Assembly: GCF_016836705.1 (NCBI RefSeq)
Contig: NZ_JAFCGY010000023.1
Location: 29,421 to 93,420 of the forward strand
Source: Mesorhizobium caraganae
GTDB taxonomy: Bacteria; Pseudomonadota; Alphaproteobacteria; Rhizobiales; Rhizobiaceae
Length of the DNA stretch: 64,000 bases
Direction: 5' to 3'
Of this stretch, positions 17,361 through 25,078 are shown piece after piece. The notes beneath the pieces were generated by a model. It searched no databases, was not told the DNA's origin, and saw only the letters and a list, made by a program, of their open reading frames with translations. The position numbers and the translations under genes were made by a program. How positions within the stretch are numbered: position 1 is the first letter of the stretch; every line of letters starts with the position of its first letter.

Positions 17361-18293
17361 TCAACCTCCGGCAGAGATGAACGCGCGCATCGCGATGGTG
17401 TCGGCAAGCAGCATGGCAAAGATCGCGAAAAGATAGAAAATCGAATAGGCAAACAGCGCCTTTGCCGGCTTCATCTCCTTGTCGGGGATGACCAGAACCT
17501 TCCAGGCGTACCAGATGAAACCCGCGCCCAACGCGGTCGAAACAACCCCATAGAACCCGCTCGCGAATCCGAACGCCCAGGGCAGCACGCCGATTGGCGC
17601 CAGGAGCAGTGAATAGGCGAAGATCTGCCTTCTGGTCGAGGCCTTGCCGGCCACGTTCGGCATCATCGGGATGCCGGCAGCGGCGTAGTCGCCGGCCTTG
17701 AACAGCGCGAGCGCCCAGAAATGCGGCGGCGTCCACAGGAAAATGATCAGGAACAGGATGAGGCTTTCAATGCCGATGGCGCCAGTGGCCGCCGCCCAGC
17801 CAATCATCGGAGGAAGGGCACCCGCCGCGCCGCCGATGACGATGTTCTGCGGCGTCGAGCGCTTCAGCCACATTGTATAGATGACGACGTAGAAAAAGAT
17901 GGTGAAGGCCAGCAGCGACGCGGCAAGCCATCCCACCAGCACGCCGAGCGTCATGACCGAAAACGCAGAAAGCACCAGGCCGAAGCCGAGAGCTTCGCCG
18001 GGCGTGACACGGCCTGACGGAACCGGCCGCCTTGATGTGCGTGACATCAGCGCGTCGATGTCCGCGTCGTACCACATGTTGAGCGACCCGGCCGCTCCCG
18101 CTCCAACCGCAATCGCACCGATTGCGATCACGGCGATGACCGGGTTCATCGCGCCGGGCGCCACCATCAGGCCGACGAAAGCGGTAAAGACGGCAAGCGC
18201 CATGACCCGCGGCTTCAAGAGCGCAAAGAAATCGCCGGCCGTCGCTTCCGAGAAGCGGACGCCGGTATCCTTGAGGCTTTCCTTGACCGACAT
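17361..18293 (-). CDS. ctaB: protoheme IX farnesyltransferase (heme O synthase)
   Basis: 310 residues, UbiA-type prenyltransferase with about nine helices, converting heme b to heme O using farnesyl diphosphate. The first aspartate-rich motif is NMWYDADIDALMSRT (about residues 72-86) with the RTSRRPVPSG extension that marks heme O synthases; the YTMWLKRSTPQNIVIGG segment is also typical. It is 51 bp downstream of a cytochrome c gene on the same strand and likely in one operon. A heme A synthase needed for a heme-a oxidase is not in this window, and a second ctaB elsewhere is possible. Confidence 0.95.
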   Translation of the reverse strand: MSVKESLKDTGVRFSEATAGDFFALLKPRVMALAVFTAFVGLMVAPGAMNPVIAVIAIGAIAVGAGAAGSLNMWYDADIDALMSRTSRRPVPSGRVTPGEALGFGLVLSAFSVMTLGVLVGWLAASLLAFTIFFYVVIYTMWLKRSTPQNIVIGGAAGALPPMIGWAAATGAIGIESLILFLIIFLWTPPHFWALALFKAGDYAAAGIPMMPNVAGKASTRRQIFAYSLLLAPIGVLPWAFGFASGFYGVVSTALGAGFIWYAWKVLVIPDKEMKPAKALFAYSIFYLFAIFAMLLADTIAMRAFISAGG

Positions 18294-18344
18294 TTGAGAC
18301 GACCATCAATGGAAACGGGCGGTCTGGCCGACCGAAGAGCCAAG

Positions 18345-18725
18345 CTACTGGGAAAATTGCTTCAGATAGGCAATGACATTGGCGATGTCCTCGTCCTTCT
18401 TGAGGCCGGGAAACGCCATCTTCGTACCTTTGACCATGGCCTTGGGATCGTGAAGGTAGGTCGTCAGGGTGGGGTCATCCCATTTGACGCCGGATTTGCC
18501 GGCCGCGATCATGGCCTCGGAATATTTGAAATCCGGATGCGTGCCGGCCGTCCGGCCGATAACGCCGTGCAACGACGGGCCGATCTTGTTCGTGTCTTGG
18601 TCTGCGACGTGGCAGACCTTGCATTTGGTGAAGACCTTCTCGCCCGCCGCGGCATCCTGTGCCCGCGATGGATTGGCGATGAAGGTTGCAACAGACATGA
18701 CAGCGAAAAACACAACCAAGCGCAT
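18345..18725 (-). CDS. periplasmic class I cytochrome c
   Basis: 126 residues. A signal peptide (MRLVVFFAVMSVATFIANPSRA, cleaved before QDAA) is followed by one c-type heme site CKVCH and the axial methionine in KMAFPGLKK. The layout matches small soluble cytochromes of the c550/c2 type used as oxidase electron donors. GGGAGGAA lies 5 nt before the ATG at 18725. Its position directly upstream of ctaB and 3 kb from an oxidase suggests it feeds that oxidase. This is inference. Confidence 0.93.
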   Translation of the reverse strand: MRLVVFFAVMSVATFIANPSRAQDAAAGEKVFTKCKVCHVADQDTNKIGPSLHGVIGRTAGTHPDFKYSEAMIAAGKSGVKWDDPTLTTYLHDPKAMVKGTKMAFPGLKKDEDIANVIAYLKQFSQ

Positions 18726-18934
18726 GGCATTTCCTCCCTGATCGTCAAATTTGCCCGAGACGATCTTCGCATGCCGATACCGCCAGCATGCGCGTTGCAC
18801 GACAGAACGGATTCTCCGCTTCTCCCCCCAAATGGAATTGCAGCACCTGTGTACCACAGAATCTGGCCGGCAGGTAGAACAGGTCGACCGTACAAAGGTT
18901 TAGGTGGTCTGCCGTGGCTCGAGCCGCCACAACG

Positions 18935-18962
18935 AAAAAGGCCGCCTCGAAGGCGGCCTTTT
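18935..18962. terminator. Rho-independent terminator, tig end
   Basis: Ten-base-pair stem AAGGCCGCCT/AGGCGGCCTT around a three-base loop, flanked by A and T runs on both sides, so it can stop transcription from either strand. It lies 20 bp after the tig stop. Confidence 0.88.
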
Positions 18963-18982
18963 CCAATCTTGTCGTCAAGCGC

Positions 18983-20458
18983 TTATTCGGCGTCCTTGGC
19001 GGCCTTCTTCTTCGGCGCGGCCTTCTTCTTGGGCTCTTCCGCGTCGTCGGCCTTTTCAGCCTTGTCGGCCTTCTTGGCAGCGGCCTTCTTGGCCGGCTTG
19101 GCCTTGGCGGTGTCGGTCTCCTCGTCGTCTGCCATCAGCTCTTCCTTGCTGACCTTGACGTCGGTGACCGAAATCTGGCCGAGCAGATGGTCGACGACCT
19201 TCTCCTCGAACATCGGCGCGCGCAACGTGTTCAGCGCTTCCGGATTGCTGCGGTAGAACTCGAAGGCTTCCTGCTGCTGGTTGGCCGGGTAGCGGCGCAC
19301 CTGCTCGAACAGGCCGCGCTGCAATTCCTCGTCCGAAACGGTGACGCCGGCCTTCTCGCCGATCTCGGCCAGAACCAGACCGAGACGCACGCGGCGTTCG
19401 GCAAGGCGCAGATATTCGGCGCGTGCCTCTTCTTCCGTCGTTTCTTCGTCGGCGAAGGTACGGCCGGCAGCTTCGAGATCGCGGTTCACCTGGGTCCAGA
19501 TGTTGTTGAACTCGGCATCGACGAGCTTCGACGGCGCTTCGAACGAATAGGCCGCGTCAAGCTGGTCGAGCAGCTGGCGCTTGACCTTCTGGCGGGTCAT
19601 CGAACCGAACTGGTTCTCGATCTGGCCGCGCACCACGTCGCGCAGGCGCTCCAGCGATTCCAGGCCGAGATTCTTGGCCATCTCGTCGTTGATTTCCAGC
19701 GCGCCGGGCTTGGACACTTCCTTGACGGTGACGTCGAAGGTGGCTTCCTTGCCGGCCAGATGCGCCGCCTGATAGTTTTCTGGGAAAGTGACCGTGACCT
19801 GCTTCTCGTCGCCGGCCTTGGAGCCGATCAGCTGGTCCTCGAAGCCCGGGATGAATTCCTTGGAGCCCAGCACCAGCGGCTGGTCGGTGCCGGCACCACC
19901 GGAGAAGGCCTCGCCGTCGATCTTGCCGACATAGTCGATCGAAACGCGGTCGCCTTCGGCGGCCTTGCCGGTCTTCGGCTCGAAGCTGCGTGCCGATTCG
20001 GCGACGCGCTGGACCTGCTCGTCGATCTCGCTGTCCGGCACTTCGAACACCTGACGAGTCACCTTGATGTCGGAGAAATCCTTGATCTCGATCGCCGGGA
20101 TGACCTCGTAGTTGAGGCGGAATTCGAAGTCTGCGCCGCCGGCCAGGATCTTCTCGGCCTCTTTCTCGTCCTCGGTCATGATCACTTCGGGCTGCATGGC
20201 GGCCTTTTCGCCGCGCCCGGTGATGATCGAACGGGTCGAATCGTTGAGGATCTCGTTGACCACTTCGGCCATGAACGACTTGCCGTAGACCTTGCGCAGG
20301 TGCTGGACCGGCACTTTGCCGGGACGGAAGCCGTTGATGCGGACCTTGTTGCGGGCGTCGGACAGCCGCGCCATCAGCTTGGCTTCCATATCACCGGCCG
20401 GCACGGTGATCTTGATCTCGCGCTTGAGACCGGAGTTGAGCGTTTCGGTGACCTGCAT
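18983..20458 (-). CDS. tig: trigger factor
   Basis: 491-residue ribosome-bound chaperone and peptidyl-prolyl isomerase. The ribosome-binding signature GFRPGKVP is at about residues 44-51, followed by the FKBP-like domain (GDRVSIDYVGKIDGEAFSGG at about 165-185) and the helical C-terminal chaperone domain. The last 50 residues form a lysine/alanine/acidic tail (KPAKKAAAKKADKAEKADD) longer than in E. coli tig, a common trait in Rhizobiales. It ends 20 bp before a strong terminator and lies downstream of a 340-bp region that must hold its promoter. Confidence 0.97.
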   Translation of the reverse strand: MQVTETLNSGLKREIKITVPAGDMEAKLMARLSDARNKVRINGFRPGKVPVQHLRKVYGKSFMAEVVNEILNDSTRSIITGRGEKAAMQPEVIMTEDEKEAEKILAGGADFEFRLNYEVIPAIEIKDFSDIKVTRQVFEVPDSEIDEQVQRVAESARSFEPKTGKAAEGDRVSIDYVGKIDGEAFSGGAGTDQPLVLGSKEFIPGFEDQLIGSKAGDEKQVTVTFPENYQAAHLAGKEATFDVTVKEVSKPGALEINDEMAKNLGLESLERLRDVVRGQIENQFGSMTRQKVKRQLLDQLDAAYSFEAPSKLVDAEFNNIWTQVNRDLEAAGRTFADEETTEEEARAEYLRLAERRVRLGLVLAEIGEKAGVTVSDEELQRGLFEQVRRYPANQQQEAFEFYRSNPEALNTLRAPMFEEKVVDHLLGQISVTDVKVSKEELMADDEETDTAKAKPAKKAAAKKADKAEKADDAEEPKKKAAPKKKAAKDAE

Positions 20459-20798
20459 CGTAAAACCTTTATCTTCACCAAAGAGACTGCCACGGCCTTC
20501 TGCCGTTCACAGCCTGCCGGTACAATCTTGCCGGGAATGGCTTTTGGTACGGAACCTGGCGATTTGACCGAAATTACGGCTCAAATTCTTCCAAACTGCG
20601 TTCCAAGATGTGAATAAGTTCTTGTTTTTCCTACTTCTTATCACATTCTGCAGAAGCGGATCGGCGCGTCCCGTCACATTTGACACGCCTTTTGTCACAG
20701 GCGAGGCTAATTTTCAACCATCTTCGCGTTGCAGCGAATGGGCACCATTTTCGCCCCGACATTGACAGAATGATGGCTACATGGGATTGCCGGGCCAC
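20459..20798. other. intergenic region between tig and tRNA-Leu
   Basis: 340 bp that hold the divergent promoters of tig (minus strand) and tRNA-Leu (plus strand). A candidate tRNA promoter is at 20762-20790. A long minus-strand frame across this region and the tRNA is not a gene. Confidence 0.6.
20762..20790 (+). promoter_or_regulatory. candidate sigma-70 type promoter for tRNA-Leu
   Basis: TTGACA at 20762-20767, then 17 bp, then GATTGC at 20785-20790, ending 8 bp before the tRNA. The -35 is a perfect consensus; the -10 is weak. Confidence 0.45.
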
Positions 20799-20881
20799 GC
20801 GGGTATGGCGGAATTGGTAGACGCACCAGATTTAGGTTCTGGCGTGAAAGCGTGGGGGTTCGAGTCCCTCTACCCGCACCA
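20799..20881 (+). tRNA. tRNA-Leu (anticodon UAG)
   Basis: Acceptor arms GCGGGTA and TACCCGC pair, the anticodon stem is CCAGA/TCTGG with loop TTTAGGT, so the anticodon UAG is at 20833-20835 and reads CUN leucine codons. The T arm has GGGTTCGAGTCCC. There is a short variable arm (GCGTGAAAGCGT) of the class II type. The 3' CCA is encoded (20879-20881). Confidence 0.96.
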
Positions 20882-20941
20882 CCCTTCGCTCTATCGAGCT
20901 TCGGGTGGCAGGCCACCCGGGAGCTTGATAGAGCGAAGGGT
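20881..20941. repeat. 61-bp two-level palindrome immediately after tRNA-Leu
   Basis: Outer arms of 20 bp (20881-20900 and 20922-20941) match at 19 of 20 positions. Inside them, CGGGTGG (20902-20908) pairs with CCACCCG (20913-20919) around the loop CAGG. The structure starts at the last base of the tRNA, so it could be the tRNA terminator or processing hairpin, although no T-run follows. A mobile or REP-like palindrome is the alternative. Confidence 0.75.
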
Positions 20942-20981
20942 GTCCTCCGAAGCCTTGGCGTAGGAGGACTGGCGCGACGCC

Positions 20982-22430
20982 CTACACCTCGAACACCTGT
21001 CCCGTGAACCACTCTGCCAGCTTGGCCAGTTCCGGCCCCAACACCCTATCGGCGTCGACCGGCGGCACGATCGTCCTGATATCCGCCACGAAAGCCTGCA
21101 GCGCCGGCGGCGCGGCGCGTTCAGTCACGTACAGCGCCTGCGAGGCGATCATGGCGAGCATGGCCATCGCCGCATCGAGGCAGCGGCCGGCGGTCGCTTC
21201 CTTGGTCCAGGCGAAGAATGCCGTGGTGGCGACATCGTCCTGGCCGGCGCCGGCCGATTCAGTGCCCGGAATGAAGGTGCGTTGCGCCGCAAGCTTGGCC
21301 TGTTCGAGATAGCCGGTGATCGCCATCGGCACATAGCCGACATTGCCGTGGCCGTCGCTGTCGGCCCAATGCCGGCCGGTCATCAACAGGTCCGGCAGCA
21401 GCGACACCTTGCCGTTGAGCAGCTTTGAGGCATGGCGGTCGCAGAGCAGGCAGAGATCGGCCCAGATCGCGGCCAGATCGTCCAATGCCGGCGTCGCCAT
21501 CGCATTGTGGTAGCCGCCGGTGGAGATGCAGCGTCCCAGCGGATGCGCCTCGTCGGGCGGGATATAGACGGGATTGTCGGATATCGAGGCCAGCGACACG
21601 GTGGCCGCCTGCTCGGCGCCCGAAAGCGCCCGGTGCGCGTGGCCGAGCACGCGCGGCACGATGCGGTAGCTGACCGGCGCCTGATAGTTGCGCCGCCCGT
21701 CGCCGGCGCCGACCAGAAACTGCCGCAACCCGCGCAAGGCCGCCGCTTCGTGTTCGTCGCCCCAGAGCCCGTCGAGCGCGGCATCATAATGCTCGAGCGG
21801 GGCGCGAAACGCTTCGATCGACAGCGCAAACACCTTGTGCGCCATGGCGATGCGGCGCCGCGCCGCCAGGGCCGCATCGGCCACGAGGGCCGCCGCGCAA
21901 GGCGAGCCGTTGATCAGCGAGCCCCGTTCCTTCACTTCGAGCTCCAGGCCAGCGGTAAGCTCGGCAAATAGCGGATAGAGCGCCAGGATCTCGCCGGCGC
22001 CGCCCTGCCCTTGCGACGGCACCATTGGCATCGGTCCGCCGTCGAGCATTGCGGCAACGGCTAGCGCAATGCGTGGCGTGGTGGCGGCATTGCCTTCGAT
22101 GAAATTGGTCAGCCGGGCCAGCACGATTGCCCTGACGACGCGCTCAGGCAACGGCTCGCCGAAGGAGGTGGCCGCAGCAAAAGCCTTGATGCGCGCATGG
22201 CGGTCGCGCTCGTCACGTTCGAGCTTGCGGCTCGCCAGTTCGCCCATGGCGGTGGTGACGCCATAGATGACCGGCGGCGGATCGGATTCAATGAGTTTAA
22301 GGAACGAGGCTCGGCACTCGGCAATGCGTTGCAAGGCCCTGTCACTGATTTCGACCGTGTCGTTTTTCCAGGCGACGCGAAAAACCGCATCGAGATTGAT
22401 GTCTTCGCGCGTCGTCAGCGTAATCGTCAT
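20982..22430 (-). CDS. aromatic amino acid lyase (HAL/PAL) family protein lacking the MIO triad
   Basis: 482 residues with the fold-defining motifs of histidine/phenylalanine/tyrosine ammonia-lyases: IYGVTTAMGELAS (catalytic Tyr region), GSLINGSPCAAAL (the L-x-N-G segment), YRIVPRVLGHAHRAL (Arg of the YSLRCxPQ region), SDNPVY and QDDVATTAF. However, the segment that should read GSVGASGDLAP reads GQGGAGEILA, so the Ala-Ser-Gly that cyclises to the MIO cofactor is absent. A classical ammonia-lyase reaction is therefore unlikely. The start at 22430 is the only reasonable ATG; the site is weak. It is not in a hut cluster; the neighbours are membrane proteins. Function unknown. Confidence 0.8.
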   Translation of the reverse strand: MTITLTTREDINLDAVFRVAWKNDTVEISDRALQRIAECRASFLKLIESDPPPVIYGVTTAMGELASRKLERDERDRHARIKAFAAATSFGEPLPERVVRAIVLARLTNFIEGNAATTPRIALAVAAMLDGGPMPMVPSQGQGGAGEILALYPLFAELTAGLELEVKERGSLINGSPCAAALVADAALAARRRIAMAHKVFALSIEAFRAPLEHYDAALDGLWGDEHEAAALRGLRQFLVGAGDGRRNYQAPVSYRIVPRVLGHAHRALSGAEQAATVSLASISDNPVYIPPDEAHPLGRCISTGGYHNAMATPALDDLAAIWADLCLLCDRHASKLLNGKVSLLPDLLMTGRHWADSDGHGNVGYVPMAITGYLEQAKLAAQRTFIPGTESAGAGQDDVATTAFFAWTKEATAGRCLDAAMAMLAMIASQALYVTERAAPPALQAFVADIRTIVPPVDADRVLGPELAKLAEWFTGQVFEV

Positions 22431-22511
22431 GGTTCTTCGCCCGGCCTGGTCTGCATGCATCTGGGCGAAGCGATCGATGTCTACCGAAATCCGTGCCCTG
22501 GGTAACGTCGT

Positions 22512-23093
22512 TTAATAGAGCGGTTCCTCGTACAACGTCTTGTCGCCGTCCATCAGCGCCTTGATCTGCGCCTCGCCATTGGCGGCGAGCGCGATGCGCA
22601 CCCCGAATGGCCGCACTCGCATGTCGTTCTGAATAGCGATGCCCTGTCCCTCAGGCAGGTAGAAACGGTCGATGCCATATTGCGGTGCGATTGTGGATTC
22701 GGGATCAAGCGTCCAGCCCGGCGCGACCTGGCCGACGATATCGGCTTCGTCGGCGGCCGGCGGCGTCGGCGCCTTGCCGAACCAGGCAGTGGTCGCATGC
22801 CAATAGCCGTCGGCGCCCGGCTTCAGCCGGACCACGATCGGCGTGTTCTCGGTGCTGAGCTGTCCGACCGGAATGTTGGCGATCAGCTTCACCGGCAGGC
22901 GCGATATCTCGTAGCCGAGTATAATATAGTCACCGCGCAACAGGTCGCGCGGATCGACCGGCTCGATCTTCAGCAAGACCTCCTTGCCCTTGCGCAGGAT
23001 CGCGGCCCGGCCGGCGATTATCCAGCTCAGGAAGCCGATCTGCGCCAGCGCCAAGATCAGCGCCGAGATGACAAGTTTCTTTCCCGACATCAT
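22512..23093 (-). CDS. GDYXXLXY-domain membrane-anchored protein
   Basis: 193 residues. One N-terminal helix (about residues 7-29) anchors a periplasmic domain that carries the family motif RGDYIILGYEISRLP with VDPRDLL just before it. The family is found next to DUF2157 membrane proteins, as here. The ATG overlaps the stop of the DUF2157 gene by 4 bp, so the two are translationally coupled. Function is unknown in this pair. Confidence 0.88.
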   Translation of the reverse strand: MMSGKKLVISALILALAQIGFLSWIIAGRAAILRKGKEVLLKIEPVDPRDLLRGDYIILGYEISRLPVKLIANIPVGQLSTENTPIVVRLKPGADGYWHATTAWFGKAPTPPAADEADIVGQVAPGWTLDPESTIAPQYGIDRFYLPEGQGIAIQNDMRVRPFGVRIALAANGEAQIKALMDGDKTLYEEPLY

Positions 23094-24202
23094 GCTGCCG
23101 CTCCTTCCGGGGCCTTCATGCGTTTTTCCACGCGGATGATGACGAGGGCCAGGATGCCGAACAGCGCCGCTGCGGCCAGGAAGAAGCCGGCCGTGTCGAG
23201 CATCGACTGCAGTGTCACCACGTAGATGACGGCGAGTTCGAAGGCAAAGCCGGCATAGGCGACCCAGCGCAGCCCCCTGCTCTCGCGCCCGCCCAGCATG
23301 ACCGCCGCGGCAATACCGGCCAGCGCCACGACCGAGGCGATAGCAAAGCCGCCGTTGAAGGTGCTGTGATCGCCAAGCTCGAACTGAATCATTGCCAAGC
23401 CTGTCAGAAAGCCGATCAAGGCATGCAATGGCAGCCGCCCGCCGAGCTGCAGAACCCGGTCGACCGGCTCAGCGGCGAAGATTGCCACGGCAAACAGCAA
23501 CACCGACACCACGACCAGCGGGATGGCCAGCAGAAGCGTGTTGTGGTCCGTGCCGCGCACCGCGATATAGAAGATGACCGAGAGAATAATCAGATGCCGG
23601 GCCGGCTGGCTGCGCGTCCAGAACGAGACGACAAAAAGCACCGGCGCCATGATGACGAAGAAATTCAGGAATTCGGTGCGGTTGTAGAAGTCGAACTCGC
23701 GCACGAACAGCCAGGCCACGGATATGCCGACGGCAGCGACGGTCAGCGGGTTCGAGCGCAACGCCACCGCGGCAAGTGCTGTGCCGATGCCCCAGGTGAC
23801 AATGGCCGAGGCCTCGTCGCCCGTGAGATGGTACATCTGGCCGATCAGCGCGATCGATCCACCGAACGCCGCTGCAGCCACAATCCACAGGGCCTCGCCG
23901 ATCGCCGCATGGTCGCGCGTCTTTAGCACCGCGCCGCCGACATAGCCGGCGAGAATGACGGCAAACAGTGCTGCGACGCGCACCAGCCGCGGGATGGCCT
24001 CCCAGTTGGCGGCAACGAAGAGCAGGATCGCGGCGCCGAACAACAGCGCCGCCATCATTGCCAATATGGTGCCGAAGCTCAGCGATTTGCGTTCGTTTGC
24101 GTCGATGTCGCGCGTCAGCGCATCGGCCGTCTTCGCGTCGATCAGGCCGGCCTGCAGCCAACGCCCGATATCCGTCCTCACCCGTGACGAATAGCTCGCC
24201 AT
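23090..24202 (-). CDS. DUF2157 polytopic membrane protein
   Basis: 370 residues. A soluble N-terminal segment of about 40 residues (RWLQAGLIDAKTADALTRDI) gives the DUF2157 signature, followed by ten to eleven hydrophobic helices. It begins 236 bp from the DUF1127 genes, divergent from them, and overlaps the downstream GDYXXLXY gene by 4 bp. DUF2157/GDYXXLXY pairs occur widely, with no defined activity. Confidence 0.88.
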   Translation of the reverse strand: MASYSSRVRTDIGRWLQAGLIDAKTADALTRDIDANERKSLSFGTILAMMAALLFGAAILLFVAANWEAIPRLVRVAALFAVILAGYVGGAVLKTRDHAAIGEALWIVAAAAFGGSIALIGQMYHLTGDEASAIVTWGIGTALAAVALRSNPLTVAAVGISVAWLFVREFDFYNRTEFLNFFVIMAPVLFVVSFWTRSQPARHLIILSVIFYIAVRGTDHNTLLLAIPLVVVSVLLFAVAIFAAEPVDRVLQLGGRLPLHALIGFLTGLAMIQFELGDHSTFNGGFAIASVVALAGIAAAVMLGGRESRGLRWVAYAGFAFELAVIYVVTLQSMLDTAGFFLAAAALFGILALVIIRVEKRMKAPEGAAA

Positions 24203-24438
24203 GCCGCGTCTCCCCCAGTTTGGTCTTTCCTAAAAACCGATCGGGTCAAATTATTGACGCTACGGCATTTTCCGATTCGGGTTTCTTTATGTCGAAGCCG
24301 TGAACGGGCGTTAATGTTGCATTGCACAATTTGCATTGCTGCCATGCGTCAATGGCACTTTTAAATCGATATAGGTCCACCTATTTTCTGTTCGTACACA
24401 AACGGAATGATCCGAAGAAAGACGAAACGAGTACTACC

Positions 24439-24579
24439 ATGAACCTGATCCGCAACTACCGCAACTGGCGCCGCTACCGGGACACCGTCTCCGAGCTGAG
24501 CCGCCTGTCGAACCGTGAACTGACCGACCTCGGCATCAGCCGCAGCGACATCCACTACGTCGCCCGCAAGGCGGTCTAA
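24439..24579 (+). CDS. DUF1127 small protein, copy 1
   Basis: 46-residue Arg-rich protein of the DUF1127 family (NWRRYRDTVSELSRLSNREL, then DLGISRSDI, the family signature). DUF1127 proteins of this size have been linked to RNA maturation and turnover in Rhodobacter (CcaF1) and to stress or phosphate and membrane traits in Agrobacterium. The ATG at 24439 has only a weak site (GAAAGACGAAACGA). It lies 51 bp upstream of a near-duplicate gene and of the cuckoo RNA hairpins, as in Rhodobacter sphaeroides ccaF1-CcsR. Confidence 0.88.
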   Translation: MNLIRNYRNWRRYRDTVSELSRLSNRELTDLGISRSDIHYVARKAV

Positions 24580-24584
24580 TCCGC

Positions 24585-24606
24585 TTCGGATCGCAAATGA
24601 TCCGAA
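24585..24606 (+). repeat. perfect hairpin between the two DUF1127 genes
   Basis: TTCGGATC-GCAAAT-GATCCGAA, an 8-bp perfect stem just 5 nt after the first DUF1127 stop. Possible partial terminator or processing site in a shared transcript. It is followed by CCAGTTTTGA, too weak a T-run for a certain terminator. Confidence 0.55.
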
Positions 24607-24630
24607 CCAGTTTTGAAAAAGAGAACGACA

Positions 24631-24774
24631 ATGAACCTGATCCGCAACTACCGTAACTGGCGCGTTTATCGCGACACCGTTACCGAGCTGGGTCGCCTTT
24701 CGAACCGCCAGCTCCATGATCTCGGCATCGTCCGCGACGAGATCAAGATCATCGCCCGCAAGGCGACCATCTAA
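24631..24774 (+). CDS. DUF1127 small protein, copy 2
   Basis: 47 residues, highly similar to copy 1 (both begin MNLIRNYRNWR and share YRDTV-EL-RLSNR-L-DLGI). Start at 24631, stop TAA at 24772. AAAGAGA lies 8 nt upstream. It probably arose by tandem duplication. The region after the stop goes directly into the first CCTCCTCC hairpin (24790), so the RNAs may be processed from the 3' end of this mRNA. Confidence 0.88.
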   Translation: MNLIRNYRNWRVYRDTVTELGRLSNRQLHDLGIVRDEIKIIARKATI

Positions 24775-24789
24775 CGGCAAAGATTTCGC

Positions 24790-24815
24790 CAGGGTCGACC
24801 TCCTCCCCGACCCTG
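24790..24815 (+). ncRNA. cuckoo/CcsR-like RNA hairpin 1
   Basis: 8-bp stem CAGGGTCG/CGACCCTG with loop ACCTCCTCCC (24798-24807), an anti-Shine-Dalgarno loop. First hairpin of module 1, 15 nt after the DUF1127 stop. Confidence 0.85.
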
Positions 24816-24826
24816 ACGGATACGGC

Positions 24827-24852
24827 CAACCCTTACCTCCTCCCAAGGGTTG
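24827..24852 (+). ncRNA. cuckoo/CcsR-like RNA hairpin 2
   Basis: 8-bp stem CAACCCTT/AAGGGTTG around loop ACCTCCTCCC (24835-24844). Same loop as hairpin 1. Confidence 0.85.
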
Positions 24853-24865
24853 ACCACCAAAACGG

Positions 24866-24900
24866 CGCCCGCCGCACCTCCTCCCGCGGCGGGCGTTGTT
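24866..24900 (+). ncRNA. cuckoo/CcsR-like RNA hairpin 3, terminator-like
   Basis: 10-bp GC stem (CGCCCGCCGC/GCGGCGGGCG) with loop ACCTCCTCCC (24876-24885), followed by TTGTTT. It closes module 1 and may act as a Rho-independent terminator. Confidence 0.85.
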
Positions 24901-24961
24901 TCCAAAGCGAACGTAGTTCGTCTTACCAGGGTTTCGCCCCCTTCATCCGGCGAAAGGAATT

Positions 24962-24995
24962 TCGTCAAAGCCGACCTCCTCCCCGGCGATGACGA
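24962..24995 (+). ncRNA. cuckoo/CcsR-like RNA hairpin 4
   Basis: Stem of two parts: TCGTC/GACGA outer and GCCG/CGGC inner, separated by an internal loop of AAA and GAT. Loop ACCTCCTCCC (24974-24983). It opens module 2 and resembles hairpin 1 with its flanks (ATTTCG before, GAC-GAATACGGCC after). Confidence 0.82.
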
Positions 24996-25000
24996 ATACG

Positions 25001-25030
25001 GCCGATCCCCACCTCCTCCCGAGGATCGGC
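25001..25030 (+). ncRNA. cuckoo/CcsR-like RNA hairpin 5
   Basis: 8-bp stem GCCGATCC/GGATCGGC with loop ACCTCCTCCC (25011-25020). Same place in module 2 as hairpin 2 in module 1. Confidence 0.85.
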
Positions 25031-25040
25031 CCCCAAAACG

Positions 25041-25078
25041 ACACCCGCCGGATCCTCCCCCGGCGGGTGTTGTTGTTT
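25041..25078 (+). ncRNA. cuckoo/CcsR-like RNA hairpin 6, terminator-like
   Basis: 10-bp stem ACACCCGCCG/CGGCGGGTGT with loop GATCCTCCCC (25051-25060), a variant anti-Shine-Dalgarno loop, followed by TGTTGTTT. It ends module 2 and probably terminates the transcript. Confidence 0.8.

Noticed and set aside
18914..20617. 567-codon plus-strand frame antisense to tig
   Set aside because: Shadow of the tig codon pattern in GC-rich DNA; tig itself has full motifs.
20707..21012. Minus-strand 101-codon frame over tRNA-Leu
   Set aside because: It is the reverse of the tRNA and its flanking palindrome; this type of frame (with RGTRTPTLSRQN) is a well-known artefact at tRNA-Leu genes.
24310..24345. TTGCATTG direct repeat upstream of the DUF1127 genes
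   Set aside because: Two copies only, no match to a known operator; may be chance. No clear heat-shock sigma factor promoter was found here either.
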